Notes under the pieces: model-generated
The model's input: only the letters and a program-made list of their open reading frames with translations
Told to the model about the DNA's origin: nothing
Database searches by the model: none
Assembly: GCA_951640195.1 (NCBI GenBank)
Contig: OX621169.1
Span: 1,860,001-1,924,000 of the forward strand
DNA from: Porpolomopsis calyptriformis
Taxonomy: Eukaryota; Basidiomycota; Agaricomycetes; Agaricales; Hygrophoraceae
Direction of reading: 5' to 3'
DNA: 64,000 nucleotides
In this document: positions 44,650 through 55,763 of the stretch, piece after piece
Layout: every line of letters starts with the position of its first letter
Position numbering within the stretch: the first letter of the stretch is position 1
Translations under genes and position numbers: made by a program

Positions 44650-45287
44650 TTTTCCTTTTTCCTTTCATTCCCCCTTGTTTCTCCAAACGATAAGCACTTG
44701 TTTGTGCGTTCTCAATCCGTGTCGCGACAACCTAGCAGTATCATACTGATTGTTCTGTGGTCTAATCGTCATAGTATAGAAATGGTAACGGCCCCTGATT
44801 ACTAATGCCACCTTGCTTGGAGTGCTCTAACCTGACAATCAATGCGCCTTCATTCTCGAGAGCAAAATGAAGTCTAATTTGCTGAACGCTCGAGCTTTCA
44901 GATACAGACGAAATTTGAGCGACCAATTTATTGTCTGAATGCATTTATGGATACAGTAAAGGATTTTCACCAAGATATACTAATTGGTACATGTAATTAC
45001 GTGGTTGGGACATCGTGAGGCGTGTAGTCCGAAGCTATCTAAGCTGACTCGTAGTCCGATTGCATGCGAGTGATACAAAATGTTCATGTCCGAGACGATG
45101 ACAGGGTGTTCTTCAAATAGCGTTTCCACTGGACAAGAACTCCGGAGCGCTCACGCGAGAGGAAGGGGAGGGAGATCGAGAGTTGGGGGGGTTAGCAGGG
45201 TAACGGGGAAGAGCTTCGAGAGGTTTCGAGATGAGAAACCCTAGTGTGTGGTAAATAAAGGTGACAAAAAAAAAAAAATGCAGAAAG
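44650..45287. other. Intergenic region between convergent genes
   Basis: This holds the 3' ends of the MgtA-like gene (plus) and the four-span protein gene (minus). An A13 run sits at 45266-45278. A 60-codon minus frame at 44762-44944 has no recognisable feature. Confidence 0.4.
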
Positions 45288-46183
45288 CTATTTACCTTTC
45301 AGAGCGGCAGACTTTTCACCCTGCCTTCCGAAACCGTACCCTGCGGGACTGCCACCGCTCTTCCATGTGTCAAAGTCGTCTTGCGCCTTCTCGCCGGGGG
45401 AGATGGATGACAGGAAAGAGGGGGGGGCGAAGGGGAAGTCAGGGCGCTTGAAGTCGGGAGTGTTGGTTGGGAGGATGGCTTTGGCTTCTTCACGCCAGGA
45501 AAGGATGGAGCGTTTTGTTTTGGCCTTGCCGCGGAAGATGAGGCCGAGGAGGATGTTGAGACAGCCGAGGGAGAAGAGGAAGAAGGCAGAGACGAGGGTG
45601 AAGCTGTCTGTGTGTTGGGAGAGAACGGTGGCTCCGATCCTGGGTAGGTTGAGCTTTGTTGGTTGTTGTGGAGGAGGATGAGAGAGACGTACAAGCATTG
45701 AAAAATACCCAAGGCGCCAAGGCCGAAGGAGGGACCGAGGACGGGGAAGTAGCGTTCAAAGAATACATTTGGCCAGCCGATTTCTGAGAAGAAGAGGATG
45801 ACGACTTGGACGATGATGAGGAGTCTGTTAACGACGGCCCAGAAAACGCCGGCTGGTTGGTCGGGAACAGTGCTTCCGCTGTAAAACAAAGGAATTAATT
45901 GGGAGGGGGGAGAAGAAAGGATTGGGTACGAACGCGATGTAATCACAGGTTATGAGCGAAGGGCCAGTTGTGGAGTTGCCGGACTGCTGGGCGGACTGGA
46001 AGTGGTTGACGGCTCGGATGTCGGTGACCATGACGAAGATGTTGCTGGAGAAGACGAGTATTAAAGATATTACGCTCAACACGCGTACGGCGTTAAGACC
46101 GATAAAGACGTCTGAAATTGGGGGCGGTTGAGGGCAGGGAATGGAACGAAGTAGGAAAGCTTACAAGCACGAGGAGGCAGCAT
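45288..46183 (-). CDS. Four-span membrane protein, unknown
   Basis: Four exons encode about 230 residues. MLPPRAYVFIGLNAVRVLS leads into spans near 15-35 (VLSVISLILVFSSNIFVMV), 85-105 (NRLLIIVQVVILFFSEIGW), 115-135 (PVLGPSFGLGALGIFQCL) and 150-170 (LVSAFFLFSLGCLNILLGL). The cytoplasmic tail has RGKAKTKRSILSWREEAKAI and ends in a Gly/Ser-rich segment (GYGFGRQGEKSAALKGK). This four-helix protein with a conserved basic tail is widespread in Agaricomycetes but has no assigned function that I know of. The start at 46183 leaves a seven-codon first exon. It is divergent from UPF1. Confidence 0.72.
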
Positions 46184-46578
46184 ATTGTAGGACGTTGAAG
46201 TGAGAATTAAAGAGAGAGAGAGAAGTGGTGAGCCAGCACCGAGGATGGCTATGGTAAATGGTAAAGAGAGAGGAGGTGAGCGGAGGGGTTAAATAGCCAA
46301 GCACGAAAGCGTACGCTATTGTAATCGAGGAACAATAGCCTTGTTAGGTATCCATGGAATACCACGTGACCGTGCAGTAAATGAGTACGTTTGCATTCGT
46401 TGCCAAGCTCGAAATTCTTTCCTTTTGTCCTTGTGAGAGGAAGGAAGTACGGGTTTTTGTACGGAGGAAGGTTTTTTCACATTTATGTTAGCCAATGCCA
46501 AGGTCGTCGTCTAGATGGTAGTATGCTGAGTCAGCCGTATATCCCTCTGAGTGATTGACTCACTGCTGACCAGCTACG
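46184..46578. promoter_or_regulatory. Divergent intergenic region, four-span gene / UPF1
   Basis: 395 bp between divergent start codons, with a GA-repeat (GAGAGAGAGAG, about 46210-46221). A 61-codon minus-strand frame (46316-46501) is present but unsupported. Confidence 0.4.
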
Positions 46579-49500
46579 ATGGACACCTTTGACAACTTTC
46601 AGTATGATTCTGCCTCTTCGTATGGTGGAATCGGCGTCGTGGACGACACCTCCTCTGTATATACTTCAATCACTCAAGATAACGTCTCTTCAGTCGACCT
46701 TTCAAATCTATCTATTTCTGACCCCGTTAATGCCAACGGACATCAGTCCCCGGCGGGAGACGTAGATGAGGACTTTGACGCCGTCTTGGATGACCTCAAA
46801 GAAGAGGGCGCAGTCGATCTGCCACCTCATGCCTGCAGGTATGCTTCCAACCCATCTTTATCCCACTCTCATGTGCTAACCGACACGACAGCTATTGCGG
46901 CATCCACTCGCCTGCCTCAGTCGTCAAGTGTCTCATCTGTTCAAAGTGGTTCTGCAATTCCCGCGGCAATACCTCTGCCTCGCACATCGTGAACCACCTT
47001 GTACGTGCCAAACACAAAGAAGTCATCCTACACGCCGAAAGTCCGTTGGGCGAAACAACACCAGAGTGCTACAACTGCGGCAGCAAGAATGTATTCATGC
47101 TCGGGTTCATTCCTGCCAAGAGCGACACCGTTGTCGTCTTGCTTTGTCGGTTAGCAGCGCCACCCATACATCTCCTCTTCATCTGCTCATCTTGCCTTCT
47201 CCCAGGCAACCTTGTGCTGCTATCTCGAAAGACATATCTTGGAACGCAGCTTTATGGGCCCCTCTCATCGACGACCGTTCTTTCCTCTCCTGGCTCGTCA
47301 AGCCCCCTAGCGAAACTGAGCAACTCAGATCCCGCCAGATCTCTTTTGCTCAGATCAATCGTCTCGAGGATCTTTGGCGCGAGAACGCAAACGCGACCCT
47401 CGAGGACCTGGGGAAACCCGGTGTCGATGACGAACCGCAGCATGTCATCCCACATTACGAAGATGCGTATCAGTACCAGAACATCTTCGGCCCCCTCGTC
47501 AAGATCGAAGCCGACTACGATAAGCGTCTGAAGGAGTCGCAGACTCAGACAGACATCACCGTCCGCTGGGACTTGGGCCTTAACCAGAAGCGTGTGGCGT
47601 GGTTCTGCTTACCAAAGCTTGAAAGTGGGGAGGTCCGGCTCGCTGTGGGGGATGAGCTGAGGTTGAGATACGCCGGCGAGCTGCACAAGCCCTGGGAGGG
47701 CGTCGGTCATGTCATCAAGATCCCTAATAGTTCGTCCCTTGAAACAAGAGGTGGCTCTTAACCCATGTCTTTTTTTTTTTTTTGCAGATGTATCAGATGA
47801 GATTGGTTTAGAGTTACGAAGGTCAGATGGCGTGCCATCCGAAATCACACATGGTTTTTCAGCAGACTTTGTGTGGAAGTCTACGAGCTTCGATAGGATG
47901 CAACTCGCAATGAAGACTTTTGCTGTGGATGAAAAGAGTGTCAGCGGATACATTGTAAGTCTATCCTAGACACTATTAGCTGATTTGCCTCTGAAATGCT
48001 CAGTATCACAAACTCCTTGGCCACGAGCTTGAGCCACAGGTTTTGCGTACGCAGATGCCGAAACGGTTTTCTGCACCTGGCCTTCCGGAGCTTAACCATT
48101 CACAGATGTACGCGGTGAAGAGTGTTTTGCAGAAACCCCTCAGTCTTATTCAAGGCCCACCTGGCACAGGTAAAACCGTCACTTCTGCCTCAACGGTCTA
48201 TCATCTCGCCAAGATGAACCCCGGCCAAGTTCTCGTTTGCGCGCCGTCGAACGTCGCCGTGGATCAACTTACAGAGAAGATTCATTCCACGGGTCTCAAG
48301 GTCGTTCGCCTCACAGCCAAATCGCGGGAGGCGCTGGACTCCAAGGTGTTATTTTTAACCCTCCACCAACAGGTCGCGAACAGTACGACCCACGTGGAAC
48401 TGCAAAAGTTGATTCAGCTCAAGAATGAGCAGGGGGAATTAAGCTCTAACGACGAGCGCAAGTACAAGACCCTCAGCAGGCAATGCGAGAGGGAGATATT
48501 GTCAGCTGCAGATGTCATTTGTTGCACTTGCGTTGGTGCAGGAGACCCCCGTCTGGCCAAGCTGAAGTTTAGGACAGTGCTTATTGACGAAGCGACACAA
48601 GCCGCGGAGCCTGGTATGTGTCGGGTTTAGCTACGGAACTTATTTCTTATATCTTTTGTTTAGAATGCATGATTCCTCTCGTGTTGGGCTGCAAGCAAGT
48701 TGTTCTTGTTGGTGACCATCAGGTAAGCTAAATGGTTTCTCTTGCCGACCACATGCTGACATTCTTTGGGCCGGGGTTGCAGCAACTTGGACCTGTAATC
48801 ATGAACAAGAAGGCAGCTCGGGCGGGACTCACGCAATCCCTTTTCGAACGACTAGTCTTGCTTGAAAATCGACCGATTCGTCTCCAGGTGCAATATCGCA
48901 TGCATCCGTGTCTATCTGAATTCCCGTCGAATATGTTCTACGAAGGCAGTCTCCAGAATGGGGTCACTGCGCCCGAACGGTTGAGGAGAAACGTCGACTT
49001 TCCTTGGCCGGTTCCCGACACACCCATGTTCTTTTATCAGAATCTAGGACAGGAGGAGATCTCATCTAGCGGCACGTCTTTCTTAAATAGGTAACTTGTT
49101 CTCGAGGTGTGTCCTTTAGCTGGTGCTCATTGTGATACAGAACGGAAGCCTCGAACGTGGAAAAGATTGTCACCAAATTCTTCAAGGCGGGAGTGATTCC
49201 TGATCAAATTGGCGTTGTCACGCCGTACGAGGGGCAACGGTCGTATATTGTGAATTACATGCAGTTCAATGGATCGTTGAAGAAGGATTTGTATAAGGAG
49301 ATTGAGGTGGCGAGCGTGGATGCGTTCCAAGGTCGAGAGAAGGATTACATCATCCTCAGCTGTGTTCGGAGCAACGAGCATCAGGGTATCGGTTTCTTGA
49401 ACGACCCTCGTCGATTGAACGTCGCACTGACACGTGCCAAATATGGGGTTGTGATCCTCGGGAATCCCAAGGTGCTTAGCAAGGTATGCAGTCTTTAGCT

Positions 49501-50277
49501 CATTGCGCTTTGATGGCTGTCTTGACGTGGTGATGTCCAGCATCCGCTTTGGCACCTGCTCTTGACGCACTACAAGGAGAAGAATACGCTTGTGGAAGGC
49601 CCTCTTAACAATCTCCAGGCGAGCATGATCCAGTTCAGCAAGCCAAGGCGTTCGTTAGGAAAGGCTATGGATCAATTCCGCCGACACGAGACGAACGCGA
49701 GAGACTATCTCGGGGTGGGTATGGGAGGGATGATGTCAGACGGTCAGTGTAATAACCGTTTTTGTTTAGTCAAGTGGTTGACATGTTTCTTCGCATAGGC
49801 CGTCGCTCTGGTACACCGAGTCGATTCGATGCTAGTTTCTATCGGACCCACGATGCGCTTGGATACATCCCCTCTGACATACAGTCTTTGCGGTCCCAAG
49901 CTACGTACTCGTCTGGTTTGCCCTTGTTCGCGGCAGCTGGACCGTTTGGGCCTGGGATACCCCGTGGAGCGAATGGAGGGAAGCGAGGGGGGTATGGCAG
50001 CTACGCTAGCTCTATCATATCTCAAGACGCCGGCCCTAGCGGGAGCATGACCGATAGTGGGAGCGTTATTGGAAGCGCGGTCGGGGTATCTGATCGACCG
50101 ACGGCGTATTCTCAGTCTGACCGGCTTCGACGGCGATCGTCGTTTTCATCTGTGGCCGGGGCGTCTGATATGGGCAGCCTGTCGCAGTACGATTACAAGA
50201 GCCAGGATGAGACTGCGGACATGGACGATATGAAGTCGCAATACGCAGGGACGCAAGCTGGAGTGACTGTGTTCTGA
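46579..50277 (+). CDS. UPF1: RNA helicase Upf1/Nam7, nonsense-mediated decay
   Basis: Spliced gene of about 1,080 residues. The N-terminal CH domain reads [45 protein letters not shown] and [17 protein letters not shown], the zinc-binding surface that contacts Upf2. A 1B-like beta region follows ([17 protein letters not shown]). Superfamily-1 helicase motifs are intact: Walker [29 protein letters not shown], Walker [61 protein letters not shown], and [13 protein letters not shown]. The C-terminus has S/T-Q pairs ([15 protein letters not shown]), possible kinase sites. Upf1 is the ATP-driven core factor of NMD. Introns interrupt the N-terminal half (for example after HAC) and are sparser later. 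Confidence 0.97.
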
Positions 50278-50867
50278 ACGAGCGATTGCTTTGTTTCCTG
50301 CGTGCGCGCATTGCGGCACGTTGGCTAATCACGCAGACATAGCATTTCGCCATGGCCCCTTGAAGAATCTTGGAATCGAAACTCATCAATCATTATTTCC
50401 CCCGTCAGCTGTGAGCCGATCGGACGAAGGATGGATCGCGGATGAGGTACACCAGCTGTGTGGGCATTGACTGGATTTCTTCTTTTCATTTCAATGCACT
50501 TTTCTCTGAAATGGATGAGAGTTGAGCACATGAATGTTTTGTTGAGAATGTGAAATTCGACCGCTTTCTGCGGTACTAAAATCGATTTACCCTGTTTCAC
50601 ATCAAAGCTGGTACTACCACGAGCTGACAAAGGTTAAGTATCAGGTTACCCTATTGATTTGAATTTATATTACTTGCAGTTTATCTTTCACGTTCACGAC
50701 CACTGACTTACTACCACTCACCATAGCTCTTATTCCTCACCCGGATACCCTTCCTCGACTGACCAATAGCCATTTCAAATTCGAAACAATCCCGTCGGAA
50801 AAGCACGTTTTTTTCATTTTTTTTGCAGGGTTATAATAAACAGCTTCGCATTCTGATCCTCAGTCGT
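50278..50867. other. Intergenic, promoter of the low-complexity gene
   Basis: A 590-bp spacer following UPF1. There is a T-rich stretch just before 50826 and a TGCAG splice-acceptor-like site at 50824-50828, so a non-coding 5' exon for the next gene is possible. No other feature is seen. Confidence 0.4.
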
Positions 50868-52028
50868 ATGTCCTCTGTCGACCCCGAACCTCCTCGGTCA
50901 TCCGATCCGGCGGCCGAACCGTTATCATACTGGCCTCCTTCGGGTGAACCTTCATCATCATCATCAGCATCATCATCATCAGCGCCACCATTATCATCGT
51001 CACCACCCGAGTTCTCTCCCAGACGACAGACTCCACCGCTGCTGCCGTCGCCTTCGCTGCCACCACCACTACCACCGGGTTCGCGTTCGTCGTCGAGCAG
51101 TCGGACGGGAAGCACGGGGAGCGCGAGCACGAGCACGAGTACGAAGACGAAGACGAAGACGACGAAGAGTACGACGAGTACGACGAGCACGGTGCGATTC
51201 GCGCCGTTGCCGCAGGTGGCGCCGCGGAAGCGTCGGTCGAACCTACCGATGGGCGTTGCTGCGCGGACGCAGCTGATGCAGCGCAGGCGGGCGGCGCGGT
51301 TTGAGAGTGGGGGTGTGGAGGATGATCGGTATGAGCGGTCACCGCCGTCGTTGTGGGGGTCGGGCCCGCGGGTTCATGGGGGTGTTGATGATGAGGAGGG
51401 GGAGGATGGGGAAGAGGGGGAGGATGATGGGGAAGAGGGGGAGGAGGATGGGGAAGAGGGACGGGGACGGGGACGGGGAGGGAGAGGGAGGGGGAGAGCG
51501 GTCGGGGAGGGAGGGGAGAGGGATGATTTGGAGGAGTTGTTTGTGGTGATGGGACGGTTTGTGAAGGATGCGAGTAGGCATTTGTGGAAGCGGATGTCGC
51601 GGAAGGGCAAGAGGCGGGGTGGTTCCGATCCGGAAGGTGTCGGCGTCGGTGTCGGATGCTGCGACGGCAACGGCAACGGCAATGGCAATGGCAATGGCAA
51701 CGGCGACTGCGAGGGTGAGAATGGTGATGTAGTTGTGGATGTGACGAAGGAATGGTCATCGGATGAAGGGAAGGAAGGGGAAGGGGAAGTGGGCGAGGAA
51801 GCAGGGGGGGATGGGGAGGAGGAGAATGAGATTCGGCAGGTGGTGTTTATCGAGGGCGAGGAGGGCGTGGCGATCCAGTTCCCGAAGGGCTTGTCACAGA
51901 CGGAGACGGTCGGCAGGGGGTACACATGGCGGACAGTGAGCGTGGTCGCGACCCCGAAGGAAGCGTTGGCCAAGTCTGCGACGAGAGATACCGAGTCTGA
52001 CCGTGATAGCGTGCCACTCGTTGCATGA
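50868..52028 (+). CDS. Low-complexity acidic/Ser-rich protein, unknown
   Basis: One 386-codon open frame. Ser/Pro- and Thr/Ser/Lys-repeat regions (TSTSTKTKTKTTKSTTST) precede one non-repetitive block, STVRFAPLPQVAPRKRRSN, followed by LPMGVAARTQLMQRRR, which looks like a short conserved basic motif seen in other Agaricomycete proteins. Acidic minisatellite-coded repeats (GEEGEDDGEEGEEDGEEG), a GRGRG run, then LEELFVVMGRFVKDASRHLW, a GN dipeptide repeat and a final VVFIEGEEGVAIQFPKGL follow. The ATG at 50868 is the first in frame. The high-GC repeats make both strands open for long stretches; the motif and typical residue bias support the plus strand. Function is unknown. Confidence 0.6.
   Translation: MSSVDPEPPRSSDPAAEPLSYWPPSGEPSSSSSASSSSAPPLSSSPPEFSPRRQTPPLLPSPSLPPPLPPGSRSSSSSRTGSTGSASTSTSTKTKTKTTKSTTSTTSTVRFAPLPQVAPRKRRSNLPMGVAARTQLMQRRRAARFESGGVEDDRYERSPPSLWGSGPRVHGGVDDEEGEDGEEGEDDGEEGEEDGEEGRGRGRGGRGRGRAVGEGGERDDLEELFVVMGRFVKDASRHLWKRMSRKGKRRGGSDPEGVGVGVGCCDGNGNGNGNGNGNGDCEGENGDVVVDVTKEWSSDEGKEGEGEVGEEAGGDGEEENEIRQVVFIEGEEGVAIQFPKGLSQTETVGRGYTWRTVSVVATPKEALAKSATRDTESDRDSVPLVA
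51385..51500. repeat. GA-rich minisatellite
   Basis: Imperfect tandem units resembling GGGGAAGAGGGGGAGGATGAT repeated about four times, then GGGACGGGGACGGGGA, all inside the low-complexity gene and coding for Glu/Gly/Asp repeats. Confidence 0.75.
51665..51705. repeat. (GGCAAY)n microsatellite, coding
   Basis: About seven tandem GGCAAC/GGCAAT units coding for Gly-Asn dipeptides within the low-complexity gene. Confidence 0.8.
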
Positions 52029-52281
52029 AAATTTTTTTTGATTTTTTTTGGTGCTATATCTCTTTTTATATATCCACCCCTACATTATAGGTACATATAT
52101 GCAATCACAACAAAGTCTCCAGTTGGAATAAAAAGAAATGTACCCAAGCTACAACGGGGGGATATGGTGAAGGAATTAAATATTATGATGGCGAAACACG
52201 CCTGCCTCAATCGAATTCAGAAGAACGACCATTTCAGAGAAGGAAAAGGAAAAAGAGGGTTTTGAGTACGGCAAAAGCGAA

Positions 52282-53762
52282 TCAGGCCTGGTAAGAAGGT
52301 GGGTCGGCAGGTGCGGTGATGATCACGTTAGGATCAATGACCCCGCCATCCTGATGGACGATGACCGGCCTGGACGCCCGCCGACGTCCCTCAGGTGACT
52401 GCGGCGGCGAGGATGGGTCATCAGCAAGGGATATCGTGGGCGAAGGCGGGTTATTCACAATCTGCAACGGCCGGCGGGGTTCCTCGAGGCTGACCGGGCT
52501 TCCCGACCGATCCTGCCCGCGTGTGTCGTCCAGTGGGGGCGAGGCTGCGGCTATCGAGCTCCAGTTGACGGGCAGGAGGGGTGGGGACTGCCGGTTCCAG
52601 CTGTTGCTGCCGCTGCCGCTGCTGCCGCCGAGCTGGTGATGGGACTGAACGGAGGTGGGCCGGGCGCCAAACTCGTCCGCGGTCGATCGGCTGGAGGGTG
52701 GGCGGAGGGGGAAGGCTGAGCCGGCGGTGGAGGGGCGGGAGGAGGAGGTGTGGGTGCTTTGGCCTGGTGTTGAAACGGCGGAAGTGGGGACCATGAGGGG
52801 TGTGAGGGAAGAACGCTGTTGGGCATGCAACGATGCTGCGATGGTGATGCCATTGGTATCATTGCCGTTGTTATTGAGGGGATGTTGGCCAAGGGTGGGT
52901 GAAGCAGGAGGGGAATTGGGTGAAGGGGAATTGACTTGACCGACGAGGCCGTATTGATAAGGCTTTGGTTCTGCGTCCAAGTCCATATCGAAACGCGGTT
53001 TCCGGTTCGTGATTCGAGGAGGAGCGGATTGGTAGGGGTCCTCTCCTTCGAAAATGTCACCCCATGTTCGGCGTCGACGTCTGTGAGAGGGAAGAATGAG
53101 GGAAGAAAGAGGGAAAGAAAGAGGGGACGGACAAAAGGAACCAAATGATGGCGACGATGATGATGAGACCAAAGAAGCCGCCGACGACGCCGCCGACGAT
53201 GGGGGCTATGCTTGCCATGCGATTTTGACCAGGTGAACCTGATTGATTGGTGGGGAGGGCGGTTGGGACGTAGACGACGCTTGGGGACAAGCTAGAGGTG
53301 ATGGTTTCTAGTTTGAAAGTGACGGAGCCGTCGGGCATGGTGAAGGAGGAATGGGAGGTGAAGACGGTTGGGGGAGGGGTTGTTTGGGAGATGATGAAGG
53401 AGGTGGTCGGGTCGGAGGAAGAGGAAGAGGAGGGTGGGGGGCTAGTACATGGGGCGAAGAGGGTTTGTACAGGCTGGGTTACGACGACGGGGACATTGAC
53501 TGTGGTAGGTACTTGAATGGTCGTTGAATGACCTAGAAAAGGGAGGTTGAGAGGGATTGTATGTGGTAGAAGAGGAGGAGTGACCTGGGATGACGGTGAC
53601 GAAGGTGGAGGTGGTGCAGGTAAGGTTGAGGACGCCCAACAAACATGATACTGAGGTGGAGGTGGAGGTGGTGGGTGGGTCTGTTGAGACGGTGTCGATG
53701 AAGGTGGTAAGAACGCTTGAGGTGGTGAGTGTGGTGAATTGGGTTAGCGTTGGGCAACTCAT
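52282..53762 (-). CDS. Single-pass mucin-like membrane protein
   Basis: Spliced gene. The N-terminal exon is Ser/Thr-rich (TLTQFTTLTTSSVLTTFID, TSTSVSCLLGVLNLTCTTS) and likely O-glycosylated. Then come VTFKLETITSSLSPSVVYVP and a transmembrane helix GGVVGGFFGLIIIVAIIWFLL, followed by RRRRRTWGDIFEGEDPYQS and a long disordered Pro/Ser-rich tail (SPSPNSPPASPTLGQHPLN, PVIVHQDGGVIDPNVI). The layout resembles Wsc/Mid2-type cell-wall sensors and a common class of Agaricomycete proteins with 'WGD.F'-like juxtamembrane motifs. There is no WSC cysteine domain. A weak start (MSCPTLTQF) with no clear signal peptide leaves the 5' end uncertain. Confidence 0.65.
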
Positions 53763-54199
53763 TCGCTTGGGAGGGGATTATGGAAGGAGGGGGATAAGTA
53801 TAAAGGAAAGGAGGGTTGGGTATGAGAAAGAAAGAAATGAAAGGGGACTAGCACGAAATGTCATAGTCGTAGTAGTCATTCATTCATTCAAGTCATTCAT
53901 TCATTCTCATTCTCACTAACATTCAAAACCTAGCACGAAAACCTTCAAAACCTAGCACGAAAACCTAGCACGAAAAACACGATTTCATGCTGTACGATGC
54001 GTACCTGAACACGCACCGCCCTGAGGTCAATCAAATTCCATGCCATTTAGTCTAATTTAGTAATCCGGGCGCCTGATAGCGACATCAGTGTTTATAATAC
54101 AGGTTGAGACTCGATTCGCACTGATGTGGCTCATCGATGCAAGTCAACATTTAGTATAGAATTACATTCTCGCAATTGTAATCTATTGGATGAGCTGTG
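53763..54199. other. Intergenic region with simple repeats
   Basis: This separates the mucin-like gene's 5' end from the Mrp51 gene's 3' end (both minus strand). It holds an ATTC microsatellite and a triplicated CCTAGCACGAAAA motif. No gene is recognised. Confidence 0.45.
53877..53977. repeat. ATTC microsatellite and triplicated CCTAGCACGAAAA
   Basis: Tandem CATT units at 53877-53909, then AAAACCTAGCACGAAAA occurring three times between about 53925 and 53977. Confidence 0.85.
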
Positions 54200-55339
54200 C
54201 TATCTGCCATCGTTAATGTGTTTAAGCGTGCTCAACAGATTCTTCCCATGCTCGCCTTCAAGCTTGGCAGGCGGAGAAGACGACATCCATTTCATCGGTA
54301 CCACTCGACCGCTCTTACCCCGCTCAGCTACGGGTTCCATCACGTTGTACTCTCTCGAACCGGGTCTGTACGGGTTAGGACGCATAAAATCGGTCCGAGC
54401 CGTGACCTCCACCCGCACCTTTACCCCATTCACGCCTTCCCGGGCCCGTCCGACGACGGCGGGGACTGAGGCCAGTTTCGGACAGGTGAGGATCCGCATC
54501 GGCGTGATGCTGTCGCCTGCGCGCACGTAATTGATGCCCTCCCGGCTGTCGAACAAGGGGACCTTCCCTCCCGCGTTCCTCGTCCGCACCGTCGCGGAGA
54601 GGCCGGCGAAACTCGCGAGCAGCGATTGGTCCAGCTTGCGGTGCTCGCGCCTCGATGGTTGCGCGGTCTGGAGCACGAAACCGGGCTGAGGACCGGACAG
54701 GAACATCGTCTCGAGCGGCGAGGGGTGCGAGTAGAGAAGACCGCCCGTTCGGTGTTGGACGGGCTCTATCGTTCGCGAGTAAGTGTGGTTCAGGGTGTGC
54801 GAGGCGATGAACCGCTGGTGGTAGTCGGCGTCGCGGATCTGGGCGAGGGCGTAGAGGGACTGGCCGCGGTGTCTCGGGCGATTCGCGAGCGCGGTGTGAA
54901 GGTATTGTTTGAAGGCGGGTCTCAACTGGCGCAACCGGTCGAGGTAGGCGGTGAATTCTTTGGTCGACATCGCGTGGATGTTCGCCACCGCCGTCGTCCT
55001 CTCCCTCGGCCATGGGTGATTGTCCGGAGCGAACTCTGAATCGACGCGAGAGTCGGGTGAATTTTGTATCCTGAGGGACGACACACGAGCGTCGACGACG
55101 AGTTGCTCCCATCTGCGGATGAACCGGACTTGGGAGTGGGCCGGGGACCACTCGGTTTGCTGATAGCCCGAGTCGACTGATTCGGCGGTGATGAAGGCAT
55201 GGCGACGACGGAGAGGAAGCGGACGCTTCAGGCCCCAATTCCCCCTGTAAGCGTCACCGCCGTAGGTCGTGTACACCTGAGCTATCGCCGGATCGAATGA
55301 GACAAACTTGGAACGTTTGAGTAGACTTGGGAATGACAT
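54200..55339 (-). CDS. MRP51: Mitochondrial small ribosomal subunit protein Mrp51-like
   Basis: An intronless 379-codon frame. It starts SFPSLLKRSKFVSFDPAIA, then IYTTYGG-like (VYTTYGGDAYRGNWGLKRPL), the signature of the fungal Mrp51 (bS1m) family, in which residues near the N-terminus read 'VYTT...RGNWGLKRPL'. The middle is Arg/His-rich (FKQYLHTALANRPRHRGQSL) and ends KVRVEVTARTDFMRP and WMSSSPPAKLEGEHGKNL. Mrp51 is part of the mitochondrial small ribosomal subunit and is needed for translation initiation in yeast. The identification rests on the N-terminal block. Confidence 0.8.
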   Translation of the reverse strand: MSFPSLLKRSKFVSFDPAIAQVYTTYGGDAYRGNWGLKRPLPLRRRHAFITAESVDSGYQQTEWSPAHSQVRFIRRWEQLVVDARVSSLRIQNSPDSRVDSEFAPDNHPWPRERTTAVANIHAMSTKEFTAYLDRLRQLRPAFKQYLHTALANRPRHRGQSLYALAQIRDADYHQRFIASHTLNHTYSRTIEPVQHRTGGLLYSHPSPLETMFLSGPQPGFVLQTAQPSRREHRKLDQSLLASFAGLSATVRTRNAGGKVPLFDSREGINYVRAGDSITPMRILTCPKLASVPAVVGRAREGVNGVKVRVEVTARTDFMRPNPYRPGSREYNVMEPVAERGKSGRVVPMKWMSSSPPAKLEGEHGKNLLSTLKHINDGR

Positions 55340-55763
55340 AAGGTTGAATCGGCGACTGTATCGATAAAATGAAAAAAAACCTTATTCAAAAAACATCACC
55401 GACGTTGAATTGCTATACATCCTCATAATTTGGGATTTGTAGTCCAGAAAATCGTCGTAGATAAAATTGGGTTCCTCGAAAACAATCCTGGCTGAATCCT
55501 CCCACTGGTCGAGGGTGCATGACGCGCGATCACCTGGAGAGACCCACAAAAACGTGAGTTCACTTTCTTCAACCCATCTGATGACGATAAACCTGGTAAA
55601 TGCACGCACCCCCGACTATCGTTGGGTGCGGATGGCGAGTAGGAAGGCGAGGCTGAAGATATCCACTTACATTCAACCGAACGCTAACCAACGCCCGAAT
55701 TCACAGATTTTATTTATTTACTTTTATCGTTCGATGTCCCCTATTTATAATACAATTTTCTTT
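55340..55763. other. Divergent region, Mrp51 / nucleotide-sugar transporter
   Basis: This lies between divergent start codons at 55339 (minus) and 55764 (plus). A 75-codon minus-strand frame (55382-55609) contains a reasonable-looking sequence (FLWVSPGDRASCTLDQW) but no recognisable domain; it may be a small unannotated gene or noise. Confidence 0.4.

Noticed and set aside
46316..46501. 61-codon minus-strand frame between the four-span gene and UPF1
   Set aside because: Looks weakly protein-like (RKEFRAWQRMQTYSF), but it is short, without recognisable homology, and lies in a promoter region.
48346..48372. 27-nt GT...AG segment in UPF1 (GTGTTATT...CCAACAG)
   Set aside because: Too short for an intron, and the read-through protein ([15 protein letters not shown]) matches the conserved Upf1 sequence pattern.
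50860..51973. Long minus-strand frames (up to 299 codons) opposite the low-complexity gene
   Set aside because: They are His/Pro/Ser shadow translations of GC-rich tandem repeats; the plus strand has the only non-repetitive motif.
55382..55609. 75-codon minus-strand frame between Mrp51 and the sugar transporter
   Set aside because: Reasonable composition but no domain, start context or splicing evidence; left as a note in the intergenic entry.
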